Of a stretch of 55,206 nt of DNA, positions 1 through 8,059 are shown in pieces (positions within the stretch are counted from its first letter, which is position 1; each line of letters begins with the position of its first letter). Source of the DNA: Clostridium sp. OF09-36 (GTDB lineage Bacteria > Bacillota > Clostridia > Lachnospirales > Lachnospiraceae). Made by a program: the position numbers and the translations under genes. Below the pieces are notes generated by a model. That model saw nothing but the letters and a program-made list of their open reading frames with translations. It ran no database searches and was not told the DNA's origin. Where the stretch lies: NCBI RefSeq assembly GCF_003481985.1, contig NZ_QUMD01000023.1:1-55206 (forward strand). The letters run 5' to 3'.

Positions 1-36
1 TACTATTGCTTATATTAAAGTGAATGTTACTATGAG

Positions 37-108
37 GAGCCGTATGCGGGAAAGCCGCACGTACGGATCTGTGAGGGGCTAAGATTGAGAGGTCTTAGTC
101 TACTCGAC
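37..108 (+). mobile_element. 3' end of a group II intron (domains V and VI)
   Basis: Positions 37-69 fold as a typical 34-nt domain V: an AGC triad near the 5' side, a GCGG/CCGC upper stem with a GAAA-type loop, and a lower stem closed by CCGTA/TACGG. Positions 78-100 form domain VI (CTAAGA paired with TCTTAG, with an unpaired A near the branch site). The intron ends at CTACTCGAC, a common 3' end. The reverse-transcriptase ORF would lie upstream of the window. The intron lies upstream of, and apparently within, the methyltransferase gene that the ICE also interrupts. Confidence 0.8.
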
Positions 109-274
109 TTACGAGGAGAACACAGTGTACGCACAGGCAGCGATAAAACCGAATACCTTACTCCGTAACGGTGCATACGGCATCGTTATGAGGGGTGTGC
201 AAAAATGCACCTGTGCGGGTGCATCGTTAAGGGGTAGATATTCCGCTCCGTTATGTTGTATCAAATTAGACACG
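109..274 (+). other. unassigned segment between intron end and methyltransferase codons
   Basis: An open frame runs through here into the methyltransferase fragment, but its translation does not resemble the residues that normally precede a DPACGSG motif. It contains a small hairpin (TGCACC / GGGTGCA, about 208-225). It may be a 3' exon that diverged, a remnant of another insertion, or an intron extension. I cannot identify it. Confidence 0.4.
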
Positions 275-766
275 GCAACAGATCCAGCATGTGGCAGTGG
301 TAACTTCCTTACGGAAACATATATTAGCATTCGTAGGCTTGAAAATAAGGTATTGGCTGAGTTGCAGAAGGGCCAGATTCGCTTCGGATTTGAAGAAGCA
401 AATCCAATTCAGGTATCCATTGCTCAGTTTTATGGCATTGAGATTAACGATTTCGCCGTTACTGTTGCTAAGACAGCGCTCTGGATTGCGGAGAGCCAGA
501 TGATGAAAGAAACAGAAGCAATCGTATTGATGCAACTTGATTTCTTGCCTTTAAAAACTAATGCATCTATCATCGAGAGTAATGCTTTGCAGATTAACTG
601 GGAAGATGTTGTGCCGAAAATGAGCGTCAATTATATTATGGGTAACCCGCCGTTTGTAGGTGCACGGATGATGAATAAAGTCCAGAAGGACGATATAGCA
701 CTCGTTTTCCCAGGTTGGAAAAATGCTGGTAACTTGGATTATGTTTGTTGTTGGTATAAAAAATAG
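275..766 (+). pseudogene. MmeI-like DNA methyltransferase, middle fragment (left of the ICE)
   Basis: This is the catalytic core of a class I SAM-dependent N6-adenine methyltransferase. SAM-binding motif I is DPACGSGNFL, a GIEIND segment follows, and catalytic motif IV is GNPPF near position 645. The arrangement fits MmeI-like (type IIL) restriction-modification enzymes, in which one chain methylates and usually also cuts. The frame reaches WYKK and then stops at TAG (764-766), which belongs to the inserted ICE. The protein continues at 49967 without loss of frame. The N-terminal part is missing, cut off by the group II intron or lying upstream of the window. Confidence 0.9.
756..764 (+). repeat. 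left attachment core
   Basis: ATAAAAAAT matches 49959-49967 exactly. An A-rich crossover region is usual for Tn916/Tn1549-type integrases. An inverted ATTTGATAG (796-804) pairs with CTATCAAAT (49948-49956) near the other end and may be part of the integrase core sites. Confidence 0.85.
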
Positions 767-814
767 TAGAATTTTCTGCCGTTCCACACAATAAAATTTG
801 ATAGGTAAAACGCT

Positions 815-851
815 GAAAAGCCGCATAAACACTATGTTTTTGCGGCTTTTC
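815..851. terminator. hairpin at the ICE left end
   Basis: GAAAAGCCGCA and TGCGGCTTTTC pair across a short loop, with further AAAC/GTTT pairing. It lies past the 3' end of int and probably terminates int transcription or insulates the element from its flank. Confidence 0.65.
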
Positions 852-883
852 GCGTTCCTGCGTCAGCGGTCAAAAAATGCCGT

Positions 884-903
884 TTGACGCTTTTTTGCCG
901 CCC
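884..903 (+). repeat. 20-bp end repeat, left copy (possible integrase arm site)
   Basis: TTGACGCTTTTTTGCCGCCC is repeated exactly, in the same orientation, at 49802-49821, about 120-140 bp inside each ICE end. That placement suits an arm-type site for the tyrosine integrase. This is an inference; the family's N-terminal domain does bind such direct repeats. Confidence 0.5.
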
Positions 904-957
904 TAACTCGACGGGGTGATATAAAAGGCTATAAGAAGCGGTAAAAAGATAAGTCGG

Positions 958-2262
958 TCAAAGCTCCATTTCCTTGTGTTTTTTCTTTGTCGTTCCTTTT
1001 TCTGTTTTTGCGCCTGCTTCCTTTGCCTGTGCCGGGGCTGCTTTTTCTACTGCGCCGTGGTAGGTGTCCAACACCTCCTTTTTTCGCTCCAGGCGCACAT
1101 CAACATATCGGGCGGTTACTGCTTCAAAGTTCATGGATAAGCCAAGCGACGCGCCGATACCCGCAAGCGTATGTCCCAAGACTTCGCCCACGGTATAGAA
1201 GTCGCCTGTCAGTTGGTGCATATTCGTAGCTGCTGTATGGCGCAAATCGTGAAAACGGATATGCGGCATTTCCAAATCTTCAAGAAGTTTACCAAACTGC
1301 GACGATACCCAAGACGCATTGATAGGCGCACCGTCCGGCTTTGCCACAACAAGGTCATTGTCGTAGTAGGGCTTTCCCTCCTTTGCTGCCTGTTCCTTTT
1401 GCACTTCCTGCATAGCAAACTGTTTGAGGAAGAACGGACGGGCAAGCTCGGTAATCGGTAGCTTCCTGCCGTTGGATTTTGGCGGTGCCATTTCTTCAAT
1501 GACTTTTGTTTTCGGCGGCACCTTAAAGGGTAGCTGCTCGGTAACGTCAAAGGTATTGTTTTCTAAATCCACGTTGCGCCAACGCAGCCCCAAGATTTCA
1601 GAACGGCGCATACCATAAAGCCCGCCAAGAATAACGGGCATTTCCCAAACTGTCCCCTCCACCCGCTGCATGAGCAGCTTGACTTGTTCCGGCGTGTAGG
1701 GGTCGGGTGTCTTATCGCCTTTTCCAAACTTCGTAAGGGTGTCCTTTGCAGCGTTTGTTTCAATATAGCGATATTTCCGGGCATGGCTCAACGCCACGCT
1801 CAACACGCGCTTTGCCCCGGCTGCGGTGGACGGTTTCAAGCCCTTGTCAATAATCTGCTGAAACATCTTGTCTACCATAGCCGGGGTAAGCTGATTAAGG
1901 GCAACGCCGCCAATGTATGGATTGATATAGTTTGCAATGGTCTTTTTGTACCCGTCGTAGGTAGAGGGGCGCAAGTTTACTCTTGCATAGCTTTCCACCC
2001 AATCATTGAGATAGGCGGCGACGGTCTGCTTGCGCTGTGAAGTAATGGAAGCGATCTGCCCCGGATTTTGGAGTTTCGTTTTCATTTCCGCTTCATGCTG
2101 CGCCGCTTCGCGTTTGGTCGCAAATCCTCGTTTGGTATAGGATTTTTTCGCCCCGTCGGGGGCGGTGTACTTTATATCAACGTCGTAAACCGTACCCGGT
2201 CGCCCGGTCAGTACGCCGTTACTGTCGCGTTTGTTTTTCGCTTGTCTTGTTCTGATTGCCAT
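958..2262 (-). CDS. int: tyrosine recombinase, ICE integrase
   Basis: A 434-residue site-specific recombinase that integrates and excises the element. The N-terminus (about 1-60) resembles the arm-binding domain, followed by a SAM-like core-binding domain and the C-terminal catalytic domain. Visible catalytic residues are the first Arg in GMRRSEILGLRW, the HDLRH box, the EVLGH histidine and the Tyr in TARYVDVR. About 12 extra residues lie between the GH and Tyr, which is slightly unusual. The C-terminus is Lys-rich. The RBS (AAGGGGGT) lies within the last codons of xis, so the two are probably co-translated. It is the outermost gene of the ICE, as expected. Confidence 0.95.
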   Translation of the reverse strand: MAIRTRQAKNKRDSNGVLTGRPGTVYDVDIKYTAPDGAKKSYTKRGFATKREAAQHEAEMKTKLQNPGQIASITSQRKQTVAAYLNDWVESYARVNLRPSTYDGYKKTIANYINPYIGGVALNQLTPAMVDKMFQQIIDKGLKPSTAAGAKRVLSVALSHARKYRYIETNAAKDTLTKFGKGDKTPDPYTPEQVKLLMQRVEGTVWEMPVILGGLYGMRRSEILGLRWRNVDLENNTFDVTEQLPFKVPPKTKVIEEMAPPKSNGRKLPITELARPFFLKQFAMQEVQKEQAAKEGKPYYDNDLVVAKPDGAPINASWVSSQFGKLLEDLEMPHIRFHDLRHTAATNMHQLTGDFYTVGEVLGHTLAGIGASLGLSMNFEAVTARYVDVRLERKKEVLDTYHGAVEKAAPAQAKEAGAKTEKGTTKKKHKEMEL

Positions 2263-2265
2263 AGC

Positions 2266-2502
2266 TTAACCCCCTTGCGTTGCCGGGGGCTTTGCCGCTT
2301 TCTTTGCTCTGTGGTACCAATCCCAAATAGCAGCGTCGGCAATCAAGCGGCGGTTTCCATTTTGGATATATTCAAGCTCGCCACTATCCATAAGCTCGCG
2401 CAGCTTGTTTTCGCCAATGCCGCTAACCTTGCTCATTTGCTCTACTGTTTTCAGCATAGGCAGCAAAGGGGCGGCATAGCTTGTAGTTTCTTTTTTTGCC
2501 AT
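2266..2502 (-). CDS. xis: excisionase, Tn916 Xis-like
   Basis: A 78-residue small basic protein with a winged-helix/MerR-like fold: TVEQMSKVSGIGENKLRELM then a wing with YIQNGNRRLI and a closing WDWYHRAKK. It would bend the ends of the element and direct Int towards excision. The start at 2502 (MAKKETTS) is chosen because AAAGGGGGT lies 8 bases upstream; a longer frame to 2532 has no such site. It is followed after 3 bases by int. Confidence 0.88.
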   Translation of the reverse strand: MAKKETTSYAAPLLPMLKTVEQMSKVSGIGENKLRELMDSGELEYIQNGNRRLIADAAIWDWYHRAKKAAKPPATQGG

Positions 2503-2930
2503 AGAGATTACCCCCTTTCGTAAAAATGGCAAAAGGTTTGTTTACGAAAAGTGGGTTTCATCAGACGGTCGATTCGCTTCTCAACCTCACGGGAATTGCA
2601 CCCCTGCGCGGTTCTCGCGCAGCCCTACCCATTGCCTGCGACGCTTTGAACGCTCGGACTATGGCGATAAGGGAGTATCATTATGTATTTTGCGCTTCGT
2701 CGCCGACAAGCTGCTGTGCCTGTTTTCCGGAGTCGGTGTTGATCGCTCGGCAATCCGGAGCGGGGAAATCCCGCCGGGAATGCGTCATGGCGCACCCGCC
2801 GCATGGCTCGACGCAAAAGGAACGTATCTGATTTGCCCTATGCTGCGCCGCCGTTATCTTGCGTCGCTTTCTTTTTCAAGGTACAAAAGACAGAAATATA
2901 CAAAGAGGAAAGGGGAGGAACACTTTGCGT
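2503..2930. other. intergenic region upstream of xis
   Basis: No convincing gene on either strand. Small palindromes are visible (GCGCGGTTCTCGCGC near 2606, GCGGGGAAATCCCGCC near 2759). It probably holds the xis-int promoter and regulatory RNA sequence, but I see no clear promoter. Confidence 0.4.
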
Positions 2931-3182
2931 TTATTTCTCTGTCTTAAAGGATAGGACAGCCCGCATGAGCTTTGCTTGCAGCCGTTCGCGCAAGTCCTCG
3001 TCTATGCCGTAATAGGTATTGCCGTTCTCGTCACGGATTTTCCGCATAGACAGGTGGGCTATGTAGCTTTGGTAGTGCTGCATTACAATTTTCATGGCGT
3101 CGGGGTCGCCCTTTGTCGCGGCTAAAATGACCGGGTAGGGTAATAAGCCGCGCTCATTGTCATTACAATTCGTTCCATTCAT
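2931..3182 (-). CDS. HTH conjugative-transposon-like protein
   Basis: An 83-residue protein of the HTH_16 type found beside sigma-like regulators in Tn916/Tn1549 elements. The core LPYPVILAATKGDPDAMKIV followed by YIAHLSMRK resembles sigma region 2 helices. Its start lies inside the end of the sigma-factor gene (20-bp overlap), so the pair is probably one translationally coupled regulator acting on excision or transfer gene expression. Confidence 0.82.
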   Translation of the reverse strand: MNGTNCNDNERGLLPYPVILAATKGDPDAMKIVMQHYQSYIAHLSMRKIRDENGNTYYGIDEDLRERLQAKLMRAVLSFKTEK

Positions 3183-3603
3183 CAGCGCGTTCCTCCAAAT
3201 ATCGTTTTAGCAGTTCAAAAGAGCTTGTCCGTCTATACTGTACTGTGCTGCGGGGTACTTTCATAAGCTCCGCGATTTCAGCGTCGGTCATGCTGAAAAA
3301 GTAATACAGTAAAACGGCTTGCCGTTTTTCTTCCGGCAGGGAGTGCATTGCTTCGGCAAGCAACTTCGCCGTAATCTTCAAACCGCCTGCACAAAAAGCG
3401 TCCTCGTCCTCATTGACAAAATATCTGTCAACGGTATAAAGCTGCTTTTCCTCATGCGGGGCAAGGTCTGAAAAGTTGACTTCGTGCTTTCGCCGACTTT
3501 TGCTTTCCCGGCAGGCGTCAATCAGTTCGTTGCGTAGCGTGTGTTTGCAGTACGCATTAAACTCACATCTTGTCTGCCATTCCAACCGATTAGGATAATC
3601 CAT
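3163..3603 (-). CDS. ICE sigma-70-family RNA polymerase factor
   Basis: A 146-residue sigma-like regulator. The C-terminal region 4 helix-turn-helix is clear (LPEEKRQAVLLYYFFSMTD, AEIAELMKVPRSTVQYRR). The N-terminus (LEWQTRCEFNAYCKHTLRNELIDACR) resembles a short region 2. Homologous ICE factors control int/xis or cargo genes. The upstream sequence has a GGGGGTGAGAACATG ribosome site. Partner: the overlapping HTH protein. Confidence 0.85.
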   Translation of the reverse strand: MDYPNRLEWQTRCEFNAYCKHTLRNELIDACRESKSRRKHEVNFSDLAPHEEKQLYTVDRYFVNEDEDAFCAGGLKITAKLLAEAMHSLPEEKRQAVLLYYFFSMTDAEIAELMKVPRSTVQYRRTSSFELLKRYLEERADEWNEL

Positions 3604-3787
3604 GTTCTCACCCCCTTTCGTCCCGGGGGCGGGTTATTTATCCCCTTTCGGCTGCCTTCCACGGACGTGCCGCAGATTTGCCAAACGGAATAGAAAAGTT
3701 TTTCAAAAAAGTTTTGAAAAACACAAAATGCGCCCGTCTGCAAGGCGCAGACGGACGCAAAGGAAATGTAAGCAGTATTCAGATGAT

Positions 3788-3882
3788 TTGACAGTTCATA
3801 CTCATGGGTAGACTTGCCCGGAGGTGGAGCTATGCTTTTTTTAATTGATGAAGCTCATGGGTATTATGGAATACCAAAGTAG
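3788..3882 (+). promoter_or_regulatory. promoter plus 16-residue leader peptide
   Basis: TTGACA at 3788 and TAGACT at 3809 (15-bp spacer) could be a promoter. GGAGG at 3820 is followed by a 16-codon ORF (3832-3882) reading MLFLIDEAHGYYGIPK. Its stop codon touches the first stem of the next hairpin, as in translational attenuators of resistance genes. No plus-strand gene follows, so it may be a leader left from lost or replaced cargo, or a small RNA. Confidence 0.45.
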
Positions 3883-4058
3883 ACACGGCGGCAACCTCCT
3901 AAAATACCGCCGTGTCAGTTCATGGTGTCCGGGTCGTCGCAAGTTTGGGATAGATTGACGAAAAGAAACGGCGGCTCTGAAAAATCAAAGCCGCCGAGAT
4001 AAAATAAGCGCGTGAAAATATGGCTGCTGCACGACGGCTTTTTTTCTTTTGCCGTCGT
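3882..4058 (+). promoter_or_regulatory. three consecutive hairpins after the leader
   Basis: GACACGGCGG pairs with CCGCCGTGTC (3882-3891/3907-3916). CGGCGGCT pairs with AGCCGCCG (3969-3976/3989-3996). ACGACGGC pairs with GCCGTCGT (4031-4038/4051-4058) across a T-rich loop. The loop of the first hairpin includes CCTCC, which could sequester an RBS. They resemble an attenuator with terminators. Function is inferred. Confidence 0.5.
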
Positions 4059-4087
4059 CCGGCAGATTACTATTTGCTATCAAAGAA

Positions 4088-4131
4088 AGAGCCGATAACC
4101 GCAAATTTATGTTTTGCGGATTATCGGCTCT
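4088..4131 (-). terminator. terminator at the end of the cargo operon
   Basis: The minus strand carries an 18-bp stem (AGAGCCGATAA...CCGCAAA with one bulge) followed by TTTCTTT. It overlaps the last codons of the KTR gene. It is the longest hairpin of the region and should end transcription of the sdpR-to-KTR operon. Confidence 0.8.
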
Positions 4132-4309
4132 GCGTCTGTGCGTCTGGCTCTTTGATAACAGTAATATTCAATTTGTGGACGCTAATAAGATTTTCTTGTT
4201 TACACTTTGGGCAATATAAAGGGAAATTTTTAAGCACAGTATCATCTCGAATTTTTAATCTTGTTTTATTGCCGCACACTGGGCAAAATATCCACTCACA
4301 TTTTATCAT
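4121..4309 (-). CDS. cysteine-rich KTR domain protein
   Basis: A 62-residue protein with two CxxC pairs (FCPVCGNKTRLKI at about 8-20 and YCPKCKQ at about 32-38), a probable zinc ribbon. It fits the Cys_rich_KTR family, small proteins frequent in Clostridia mobile elements and of unknown biochemical role. It is the last gene of the SdpRI/ABC cluster and its 3' end forms part of the terminator. Confidence 0.85.
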   Translation of the reverse strand: MIKCEWIFCPVCGNKTRLKIRDDTVLKNFPLYCPKCKQENLISVHKLNITVIKEPDAQTQSR

Positions 4310-4347
4310 TTTTATACCTCACGAACATAATAACAAAAAGAGTACCT

Positions 4348-5958
4348 CTATAACGCTTGATAAAGGTGTTCTCCTCGCCTATTTAGACAAAGTACCAAAA
4401 TACTTATTAACAGTAGAATAATGCCGCACACAATATACCCACCCAACAGCAATGAGTTTGAGAAGTATTTCAGAAGCAAATAGCATGTTCCACAGGTTGA
4501 GAGTGTTCCAATCAGTGCGCTTAATATTGCAGGTAGACTTTGCTTGATAATATGTGTAATATTTTCCCATTCAAAGTTGGGGAAAAATATGTTTATTAAA
4601 CATCCTATTATGCCAATAAATAAAGAATATAGAAATGGCATAGCATATCCTAACATGACTTTTTCCAAAGACCAATGCAAGTAAAAAGCCATTACTGTAT
4701 TCAAAACTAATATAATAGGCCCCGATACAGAAAGATGTAACAGTATCTTTGATTTGATAATGTATTTTGCGGTTATCGGCAAAGATTTCAATATTTCAAT
4801 TTGTTTTCCCTCAATGGAAATACTGGGATAAGTCGTGCTGGATAATGTTACTAAAACAGTAAATACAAAAATATAAAACACATCATATTCCGCAGGGGCA
4901 ACTTTCAAGTATTCGGCTAATTGATAAGCATACAGGCTAATTTTGTCTGTCATAAAAACAATTAACACTACAAATATAGCAGCAAACAAAAAACCACAAG
5001 CAGTATTTGTTAAATATACAGGCAACGAAAAATAGCGTACTCGTTCTCTTTTTACAAGCGCGGTCATAAGACTGTTTTGCTTAAAAGATTGTTTATTCCG
5101 ATTAGTATTTTGGTATTTTGTATGATGAATGATGTTACAGTACCAATTTTGATATATTCTGCTTAAACCAAATAGTAACGAACTACCTATGATAAGCACA
5201 ATTCCAGTATATAATCCTAATGATAAATAATCACAACAAAGAATTAAGTGTACATATCTGCTTCCAGGAATAGAAATAGCTGAAATTGAAAAGTTAAAAC
5301 CCGTATCTCCCGCAACTATATCAGGAAATTTGCAAAACATGAATGTCATAAATGCAAATAAAATCAATACAGCTCCGATTGTTTTTAATCGTGTAACGAG
5401 AGCAGATGAGCTTTTCAATATATGATGAACTTTTGTTCCAACAATCGTTCCCAAAAGACCGGGAATGATAGGAAATAGCAAAACAACCCCTGCCATGACT
5501 GGATAATATGAAATTTTCATATCGGCAGTTAAGCCGAATAATACTGCCATAGGAAACAATAGCGTCATATCAAGGACGGCTTGAACTAAATATAAAATGC
5601 TTAACTTTGAGATTATTAACACCATTAAAGGAACAGGAAACGCAAGCAGGTTATCTATGTTCGTATCACTAAGGAGTAGTCCACTTCCCCAAAAGATACT
5701 GATAAAAACATTGAGTATCATGCAGATTAGGATCACTGGAAGAATAAGATTTATGATTATTTCGTCCAGTGTCCATGATAAAGAGAAAACAATGTTCAAA
5801 GAATAACTTAAATATACAAGCCCACCTATCAGGATAGTTCCAACAAAAATGTAGAGATAAATAGTGTTTCTACGCTTCTGGTTATCTGCATAGCGCAGTT
5901 GGTTAAGCCGGCACAACTGTATCAAATTATTTTTCAATAGAAGTAATAAAATTTTCAT
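4348..5958 (-). CDS. ABC transporter permease, ABC-2-like
   Basis: A 536-residue membrane protein with about 12 hydrophobic segments in two halves (segments from about 35, 70, 105, 140 and 195, then again from about 310 to 525). A polar loop near 275-300 separates the halves. It is the membrane partner of the ATPase encoded just upstream, with which it overlaps by 32 bp. The family exports peptides or lipids. Here it is clustered with SdpR/SdpI-type genes, so a role in protecting against, or exporting, a membrane-active peptide is a reasonable inference. I see no substrate gene. Confidence 0.85.
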   Translation of the reverse strand: MKILLLLLKNNLIQLCRLNQLRYADNQKRRNTIYLYIFVGTILIGGLVYLSYSLNIVFSLSWTLDEIIINLILPVILICMILNVFISIFWGSGLLLSDTNIDNLLAFPVPLMVLIISKLSILYLVQAVLDMTLLFPMAVLFGLTADMKISYYPVMAGVVLLFPIIPGLLGTIVGTKVHHILKSSSALVTRLKTIGAVLILFAFMTFMFCKFPDIVAGDTGFNFSISAISIPGSRYVHLILCCDYLSLGLYTGIVLIIGSSLLFGLSRIYQNWYCNIIHHTKYQNTNRNKQSFKQNSLMTALVKRERVRYFSLPVYLTNTACGFLFAAIFVVLIVFMTDKISLYAYQLAEYLKVAPAEYDVFYIFVFTVLVTLSSTTYPSISIEGKQIEILKSLPITAKYIIKSKILLHLSVSGPIILVLNTVMAFYLHWSLEKVMLGYAMPFLYSLFIGIIGCLINIFFPNFEWENITHIIKQSLPAILSALIGTLSTCGTCYLLLKYFSNSLLLGGYIVCGIILLLISILVLCLNRRGEHLYQAL

Positions 5959-6661
5959 CGCTATTCATCTCCATAAAAACTTCTTCCAACCCCTTTGTTC
6001 CGGTGATTTCTACTGTCGGGCCGGAATATAGTAAATGCCCTTGTTTAATGACCGCTACTTTATTGCATACCTTCTCTACCACATCGAGAATATGACTTGA
6101 AAATAGAACGGAGCTTCCGTCCGCACATAATTCTTTCATTTGCTCTTTTAAGATTATAAATGCTTCGGGGTCTAAGCCAACGAACGGTTCATCCAAAATC
6201 AAGAGTTTCGGTGCATGTGAAAATGCAGCAATCAGCGCAAGTTTTTGTTTCATTCCATGTGAGTAAGAGGAGATTAAACTGTTCAAATGCGGTTCCATTT
6301 GAAATGTCGAAGCTAACTTTTCGATAATGTACTTGCGATTTTGAGATGGAACGGCATAAATGTCAGCAATAAAATTAAGGTACTGTATTCCTGTCATATA
6401 CTCGTCAAGTTGTGGATTGTCTGGTACATATGCCATTTTCTTTTTGCAAACTATTGGTTCTTTGAGTATTGAAACACCGTCTAATAGGATTTCACCCTTG
6501 TCAATACCAACTATACCTAAACAAGATTTTAAGGTAGTTGTCTTACCAGCTCCATTTTTCCCAATGAAGCCCATTATGTCGCCGTCCTCAACTATTAAAT
6601 TTAGATTACATACGGCTTTCTTTTCACCATAGCTTTTGGATAAGTTTCTGATTTCTAACAT
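5927..6661 (-). CDS. ABC transporter ATP-binding protein
   Basis: A 244-residue ATPase: Walker A GKNGAGKTT, signature SHGMKQKLAL, Walker B LLILDEPFVGLDP and H-loop FSSHILD. It resembles ATPases of two-component ABC-2 exporters of the bacitracin/lantibiotic-immunity type. The start at 6661 (MLEIRNLS) is chosen because GGAGG lies 5 bases upstream; the frame is open to 6679. A probable SdpR operator lies directly upstream (6676-6699), so the exporter may be controlled separately within the cluster. Confidence 0.92.
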   Translation of the reverse strand: MLEIRNLSKSYGEKKAVCNLNLIVEDGDIMGFIGKNGAGKTTTLKSCLGIVGIDKGEILLDGVSILKEPIVCKKKMAYVPDNPQLDEYMTGIQYLNFIADIYAVPSQNRKYIIEKLASTFQMEPHLNSLISSYSHGMKQKLALIAAFSHAPKLLILDEPFVGLDPEAFIILKEQMKELCADGSSVLFSSHILDVVEKVCNKVAVIKQGHLLYSGPTVEITGTKGLEEVFMEMNSDENFITSIEK

Positions 6662-6675
6662 AGTGTCCTCCATTC

Positions 6676-6699
6676 TCATTTAGAAAAAAATCGAAATGA
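6676..6699 (-). promoter_or_regulatory. probable SdpR operator 3
   Basis: A 24-bp dyad with half-sites TCATTT and AAATGA and inner TAGAAA/ATCGAA, matching the two operators upstream of sdpR over most positions. It lies just upstream of the ABC ATPase RBS, in the gap after the DUF1648 gene. It suggests direct repression of the exporter genes. Confidence 0.65.
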
Positions 6700-6733
6700 A
6701 AGTTAAAAAAATAAACCGTTCCGCTATCAATTC

Positions 6734-7042
6734 TCATTTCATACCTAAATAAATCATAATACCTGTCACAGCAAACGCCACCACTGGCATGATATAAAAC
6801 ATGTATGTCTTTTTATTTTCATGCTGGCTAAGAACTGCATCAACAATCAGATTGAGCAGGACACAAAATGCGGGAACACCAAAGACTACGACATTACGAG
6901 GCCAAAAAGAGTTCGCATTTCCGGCAGAATCAAAGTGCACTGGAACAGACTCTGGCAGTTTGCCAGAAAAGGCGATAAGGACTGCCAATGTCAATGCACA
7001 TAGTACGGTACTGATAATGATATGTTTCTTTACAGATTTCAT
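6734..7042 (-). CDS. DUF1648 membrane protein (SdpI N-terminal-type)
   Basis: A 102-residue protein with three hydrophobic segments (about 7-25, 50-68, 80-100). PVHFDSAGNANSFWPR at about 34-49 is the hallmark of DUF1648, the domain that forms the N-terminal part of longer SdpI-like immunity proteins. Here it is encoded separately, 18 bp after the SdpI-like gene, so the two chains together may equal a full-length SdpI homologue. Confidence 0.85.
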   Translation of the reverse strand: MKSVKKHIIISTVLCALTLAVLIAFSGKLPESVPVHFDSAGNANSFWPRNVVVFGVPAFCVLLNLIVDAVLSQHENKKTYMFYIMPVVAFAVTGIMIYLGMK

Positions 7043-7060
7043 AAGTATATCCTCCTTAAA

Positions 7061-7657
7061 TTAAGTGTTCTTCTTTCTTCTGAAATAAAGAAAGAGTGAA
7101 TAGGCCAATGGAACAACGCCAACTAATAGAATAATTAGCGGAACGGTCACAAAGTAAAATTTGTGCAATGGATGTAGGATAAAGACTAATCCAGAAAGAA
7201 GCCATGTATAACTTCCCAATTTGTGTGTTTTATACCAACTTTCTTCATCATTGAACAGCCACGGGAATTTCAATCCAACATAAGGATTTATATGATTTTT
7301 AGGAAAGTAATTTCCGCTGATAATGAACATTATGCCAACAAACACATAGATAAATGCTTCCGTTATATCCTGCTCTGGAAATAGCAAAGAATAAAACTGG
7401 GGAATTAAATATACCACACCCGTAATCGGCATAATCCATTTGCCTAAAAATATCAGACTTTTAGCCCCGTTGGTCGAAGCAACCTTAATACTTAGTCCAA
7501 AGTTCAAGACTATATTAAGCAGAATGGCAATTACATAAAGTAGGATATACATGTCAGCATTGCTATTCTTTAGCTTTGAGATTATCAATGTTGTAAAAGA
7601 TAAAATAATACATGCTATGGTTGAGATGATTAAAGTACGCTTATTTTTCTGGTTCAT
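7061..7657 (-). CDS. SdpI-family immunity membrane protein
   Basis: A 198-residue membrane protein with about six hydrophobic segments. The SdpI signature is present: SGNYFPKNHINPYVGLKFPW followed by SWYKTHKLG. In Bacillus subtilis, SdpI protects cells from the SdpC killing peptide and sequesters SdpR. The start at 7657 (MNQKNKRT) follows AGGAGG by 6 bases; a longer frame extends upstream to 7702 without an RBS. It overlaps the end of sdpR. No sdpA/B/C toxin genes are present, so this looks like carried immunity. Confidence 0.88.
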   Translation of the reverse strand: MNQKNKRTLIISTIACIILSFTTLIISKLKNSNADMYILLYVIAILLNIVLNFGLSIKVASTNGAKSLIFLGKWIMPITGVVYLIPQFYSLLFPEQDITEAFIYVFVGIMFIISGNYFPKNHINPYVGLKFPWLFNDEESWYKTHKLGSYTWLLSGLVFILHPLHKFYFVTVPLIILLVGVVPLAYSLFLYFRRKKNT

Positions 7658-7925
7658 TCTTATCCTCCTGAAACTGCATAAGCCACATAACGGCGTCTTC
7701 AAATACAGAAATGTTTATCTCGTAATAAATGTATTTCTGATAACGTGTTTCAAAAATTAAATCAGCCTTTTTTAGAGTAGAAAGATGATATGAAATAGTG
7801 GCATTTGATAAATCAAATTCTGCGGCAATCTCTCCGGCAGACATCTTTCGTTTTTGTTTTAGTTTTAGTAATATTTCCCGTCGAACGGGATCGCTAAGTG
7901 CTTTGAATACATTTGGTAAGCTCAC
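7641..7925 (-). CDS. sdpR: SdpR-like ArsR-family autorepressor
   Basis: A 94-residue winged-helix repressor: NVFKALSDPVRREILLKL, then the recognition region AGEIAAEFDLSNATISYHLSTLKKADLI. It matches SdpR. The GTG start at 7925 is chosen because AAAGGTGAT lies just upstream and the protein then begins as SdpR does. The alternative ATG at 7952 lies inside an operator palindrome. It is the first gene of the operon and probably represses itself, sdpI and the exporter until SdpI senses the toxin and sequesters it. Confidence 0.88.
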   Translation of the reverse strand: MSLPNVFKALSDPVRREILLKLKQKRKMSAGEIAAEFDLSNATISYHLSTLKKADLIFETRYQKYIYYEINISVFEDAVMWLMQFQEDKNEPEK

Positions 7926-7948
7926 GGTATTATCACCTTTGGTTCTTC

Positions 7949-8033
7949 TCATTTTGATTTATTTCTAAATGACAATCACATTATATCACGGGCGTGCTAA
8001 AAATCAATATCATTTTGAAGATTTTCTAAATGA
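7949..8033 (-). promoter_or_regulatory. sdpR promoter between two SdpR operators
   Basis: On the minus strand, TTGATT (8002-8007) and TATAAT (7980-7985) are separated by 16 bp. The two 24-bp palindromes at 8010-8033 and 7949-7972 share TCATTTAGAAA and TCAAAATGA, and their starts are 61 bp apart, close to six helical turns. One lies upstream of -35 and the other about 10 bp downstream of -10. This is a classic autorepressor layout. Confidence 0.8.
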
Positions 8034-8059
8034 AATCGCTAAAAGCGAACAGTGAAACC

